From the NCBI RefSeq assembly GCF_013623835.1, contig NZ_JABKDE010000010.1:62001-126000 (forward strand): a stretch of 64,000 nucleotides of DNA, written 5' to 3'. The notes beneath the pieces were generated by a model. That model did not search any database and was not told where the DNA came from. It was given only the letters and a program-made list of their open reading frames with translations. Of this stretch, positions 61,861-64,000 are shown piece by piece; position 1 is the stretch's first letter; the number at the start of each line of letters is the position of its first letter. A program made the translations under genes and the position numbers. The DNA is from Brevibacterium oceani (GTDB lineage: Bacteria > Actinomycetota > Actinomycetes > Actinomycetales > Brevibacteriaceae).

Positions 61861-64000
61861 CTACTCGGCGGAATTCGGCTTCAGGTGAACTCTGAGGTAC
61901 TCACCGGTCACGCTGTGCGGGTCGCCGGAGACCTGCTGCGGCGTTCCGACAGCGACGATCCGACCTCCGTCTTCGCCTCCGCCGGGCCCCAGATCGATGA
62001 TGTGGTCGGCGTTGGCGATCATGTCGAGGTCGTGTTCGATGACGAGCACCGTTCCACCCTGATCGATCAGTTGCTGAAAGACTCCGACGAGCACTCGGAC
62101 GTCATCGGGATGCAGACCCACCGTCGGTTCGTCGAAGACGAAGAGGGTGCGCTTCTGCGACTTCCCCAGCTCGGTGGCGAGCTTGAGACGCTGAGCCTCT
62201 CCACCGGAGAGGGTGGGAGTCGCCTCGTGGAGGGTGAGATATCCGAGCCCCACGTCCTGCAGAGCAAGGAGGCGATCGCGGACCTTGCGCATTCCGGCAA
62301 GGTGGGGGACCGCCTCGGCGACGGTGAGGGCCAACAGGTCGGGCAGCGACCACGGCTGGTCGTCCTCATCGGAGGGGCAACGGTACTCGTCGGCAGCGGG
62401 GCTGTAACGGCGCCCCTCGCATTCGGGGCAGGGAATGTCGACATCGGGCAGGAACTGCACGTCGAGCTTGATCTCGCCCGTGCCTTCGCACCGCGGACAG
62501 CGCAGCGAACCCGTGTTGTACGAGAAGTCCCCGGCGCCCAGCCCGACCTCCTCAGCCGAATCGAGGCGGGCATACGTTCGGCGGAGGTCGTCGAGGACGC
62601 CGGAGTAGGTCGCCACCGTGGACCGGACGTTGATGCCGATCGGAGTGGCATCGACGACGTTGACGCGTTCGATCCCACCGGCATCGAGCTCGCGCACATG
62701 GGCTGGCATCGACCGCTTATCGTCGGTTTTGAGGGCGGGGACGAGGCTGTCGAGGACGAGCGTGCTCTTGCCTGAACCGGACACCCCGGTCACCACGGTC
62801 AGCCGCTGCCGTGGGATCTCCGTCTCCAGGGCATGGACCGTGTGGATCGGTGCGGTGCTCAGTCGGATCCGGCCGTGGTCGAAGACCTCGGACTCGGGCG
62901 TCGGAGTGCGCACAAGGCTGTCGGCGCGACCGGTGAGGTAAGGGCCGATGCGGGAGTCCGGAGCGTCCCCGAGGTCGGCGACGGTGCCGGTGGCCACGAC
63001 GGTGCCGCCGTCCTTGCCCGAACCGGGCCCGATTTCGATGAGGTGGCCCGCTTCACGGAGGACGAGCGGGTCGTGATCGACCATGACGACGGAATTGCCT
63101 TCTTCGAGGAGGTCGGCGATGACGCCCTGCAGTCCGCCGATGTTCGACGGGTGCAGGCCGATCGAGGGTTCGTCGAGAACGTAGAGGACGCCGGTGGTCT
63201 CGTTGCGCACTGCCCTGGCGAGTTGGACTCGCTGGCGTTCACCGGTCGACAGCGAGGAACCGGCTCGGTCGAGGGCGAGGTACCCGAGGCCCAGGTCGAG
63301 CAGGCGACGGGCCATACCGAGAAGCGTGTCGACCAGGGCCTGCGCCATCGGACGCATCGGTGCGGGGAGTCCAGCAGGGACGTCAACGGCCCAGTCGACG
63401 AGTTCCTCGAGGGTCATCGCGGTTGCCTCGGCGAGTCCGAGTTCGCCGATGCGCGGTGCCCGGGTGGCGGGGGAGAGGCGGGTGCCGTGGCAGTCGGGGC
63501 ACACACGTTCGCTGAGGAAGCGGCTGACTCTGGCCAGGCGTTTGTCAGTGTCGGCGCGTTTGAGTTCTTCGGTCACCGTCAGTCGGGCATTGCGGAAGGT
63601 GAAGTCGAGGTCGTGCAGACCCTTCTTCGAGGTGACCGTGATGTGCTTCTTCTCCTCGGGGCCGGCGAAGACGATGTCCCGTTCCCACTCCTTCAGGTCG
63701 CGCCACGGCACGTCGGTGCGGACACCGAATTCGCGGGCGATCTGGGGTTGGACATTGAAGCCGAACATCTGCCAGGGGATGACGGTGCCGTCGTCGATGC
63801 TCATGTCCGGGTCGCGGACGAGGGAGGCGTCATCGACCTCTCTGATCGTGCCGATGCCCTCGCAGCGGGGACATGCGCCACCGGAATTGAAGGCCAGCGC
63901 CTCGGCGCCGGGAGCCTGGACGGTCTCACCGCATTCGGGGCAGTCGAAGGGTTCTTCGGCAGCGACGTCGAGTGTCGGTTCCTGCCGGTGCCCGTTCGGG
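61861..64000 (-). CDS. UvrA-like ABC ATPase (5' end outside the window)
   Basis: The frame stays open through the window edge, so 713 codons of the C-terminal part are seen. In order: a first zinc finger (CPECGETVQ then ACPRCEG), a first ABC signature LSTGERQRVQLARA with Walker B VLDEPSIGLHP, a second Walker A GVSGSGKSTLVLDSL, a second zinc finger (CPRCEGTGEIKLD, CPECEGRRY), and signature LSGGEAQRLKLAT. The finger replaces the usual PRLFSFNSP with EALAFNSGG, so it resembles the UvrA2/DrrC-like group linked to drug resistance more than housekeeping UvrA. The missing N-terminus would show whether the UvrB-binding domain is present. Confidence 0.88.
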   Translation of the reverse strand, partial: PNGHRQEPTLDVAAEEPFDCPECGETVQAPGAEALAFNSGGACPRCEGIGTIREVDDASLVRDPDMSIDDGTVIPWQMFGFNVQPQIAREFGVRTDVPWRDLKEWERDIVFAGPEEKKHITVTSKKGLHDLDFTFRNARLTVTEELKRADTDKRLARVSRFLSERVCPDCHGTRLSPATRAPRIGELGLAEATAMTLEELVDWAVDVPAGLPAPMRPMAQALVDTLLGMARRLLDLGLGYLALDRAGSSLSTGERQRVQLARAVRNETTGVLYVLDEPSIGLHPSNIGGLQGVIADLLEEGNSVVMVDHDPLVLREAGHLIEIGPGSGKDGGTVVATGTVADLGDAPDSRIGPYLTGRADSLVRTPTPESEVFDHGRIRLSTAPIHTVHALETEIPRQRLTVVTGVSGSGKSTLVLDSLVPALKTDDKRSMPAHVRELDAGGIERVNVVDATPIGINVRSTVATYSGVLDDLRRTYARLDSAEEVGLGAGDFSYNTGSLRCPRCEGTGEIKLDVQFLPDVDIPCPECEGRRYSPAADEYRCPSDEDDQPWSLPDLLALTVAEAVPHLAGMRKVRDRLLALQDVGLGYLTLHEATPTLSGGEAQRLKLATELGKSQKRTLFVFDEPTVGLHPDDVRVLVGVFQQLIDQGGTVLVIEHDLDMIANADHIIDLGPGGGEDGGRIVAVGTPQQVSGDPHSVTGEYLRVHLKPNSAE

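Overview
The window is high-GC DNA from a Gram-positive actinobacterium. A DtxR/IdeR-type iron box, a lipoprotein siderophore receptor, an LCP cell-wall protein, a sortase-type surface protein with an LPVSG tail and strong G/C third-position bias all point that way. The protein set most resembles Brevibacterium; this is an inference from sequence character, not a database result. No tRNA, rRNA, CRISPR array, integrase or intact insertion sequence was seen, so it reads as a chromosomal segment.

Layout. 0.3-3.9 kb: thiC behind a TPP riboswitch, then an M18 aminopeptidase. 4-9 kb: a DUF1684 protein, an M13 metallopeptidase, a low-molecular-weight phosphatase and a CopC-like copper protein. 9.4-17.3 kb: a PQQ-type sugar dehydrogenase lipoprotein, an iron-regulated siderophore-binding lipoprotein, a luciferase-like monooxygenase, a repeat-rich cell-wall-anchored choice-of-anchor A protein, and a LysR regulator divergent from a fumarate-reductase-like flavoprotein. 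17.5-25.7 kb: a complete kdpABCDE potassium uptake and sensing operon. 25.7-28.9 kb: a NUDIX hydrolase, an undescribed 48-residue ORF and two CNNM/CorC-type membrane proteins, all tightly coupled.

29-42.7 kb is an organic-acid/acyl-CoA catabolic region. An acyl-CoA dehydrogenase lies divergent from a FadR-type regulator, followed by a TRAP transporter operon ending in a CaiB/BaiF CoA-transferase, an IclR regulator, a second GntR regulator and an MFS permease. Next is a divergent unit in which a crotonase and a second CoA-transferase face a third GntR regulator and a GntP permease. Palindromic operator candidates sit in three of the regulatory gaps. 42.8-54.7 kb: D-lactate dehydrogenase, an XRE/membrane-protein pair, an MFS carrier, an LCP ligase, phosphoglucomutase, glutaminase and another MFS carrier. 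54.9-61.8 kb: stress-type genes (two PNPOx-fold proteins, rhodanese, DUF4287, cupin), a ferredoxin-reductase-type flavoprotein and a polysaccharide ABC exporter. The window ends inside a UvrA-like ATPase.

Non-coding structure deserves attention. There are two families of intergenic inverted repeats, one with apparent compensatory changes. An 11-mer, GCCGAGGTGGC, recurs on both strands far above expectation, including between genes. A PNPOx-fold protein occurs both as a split gene pair and as a single fused gene within 3 kb.
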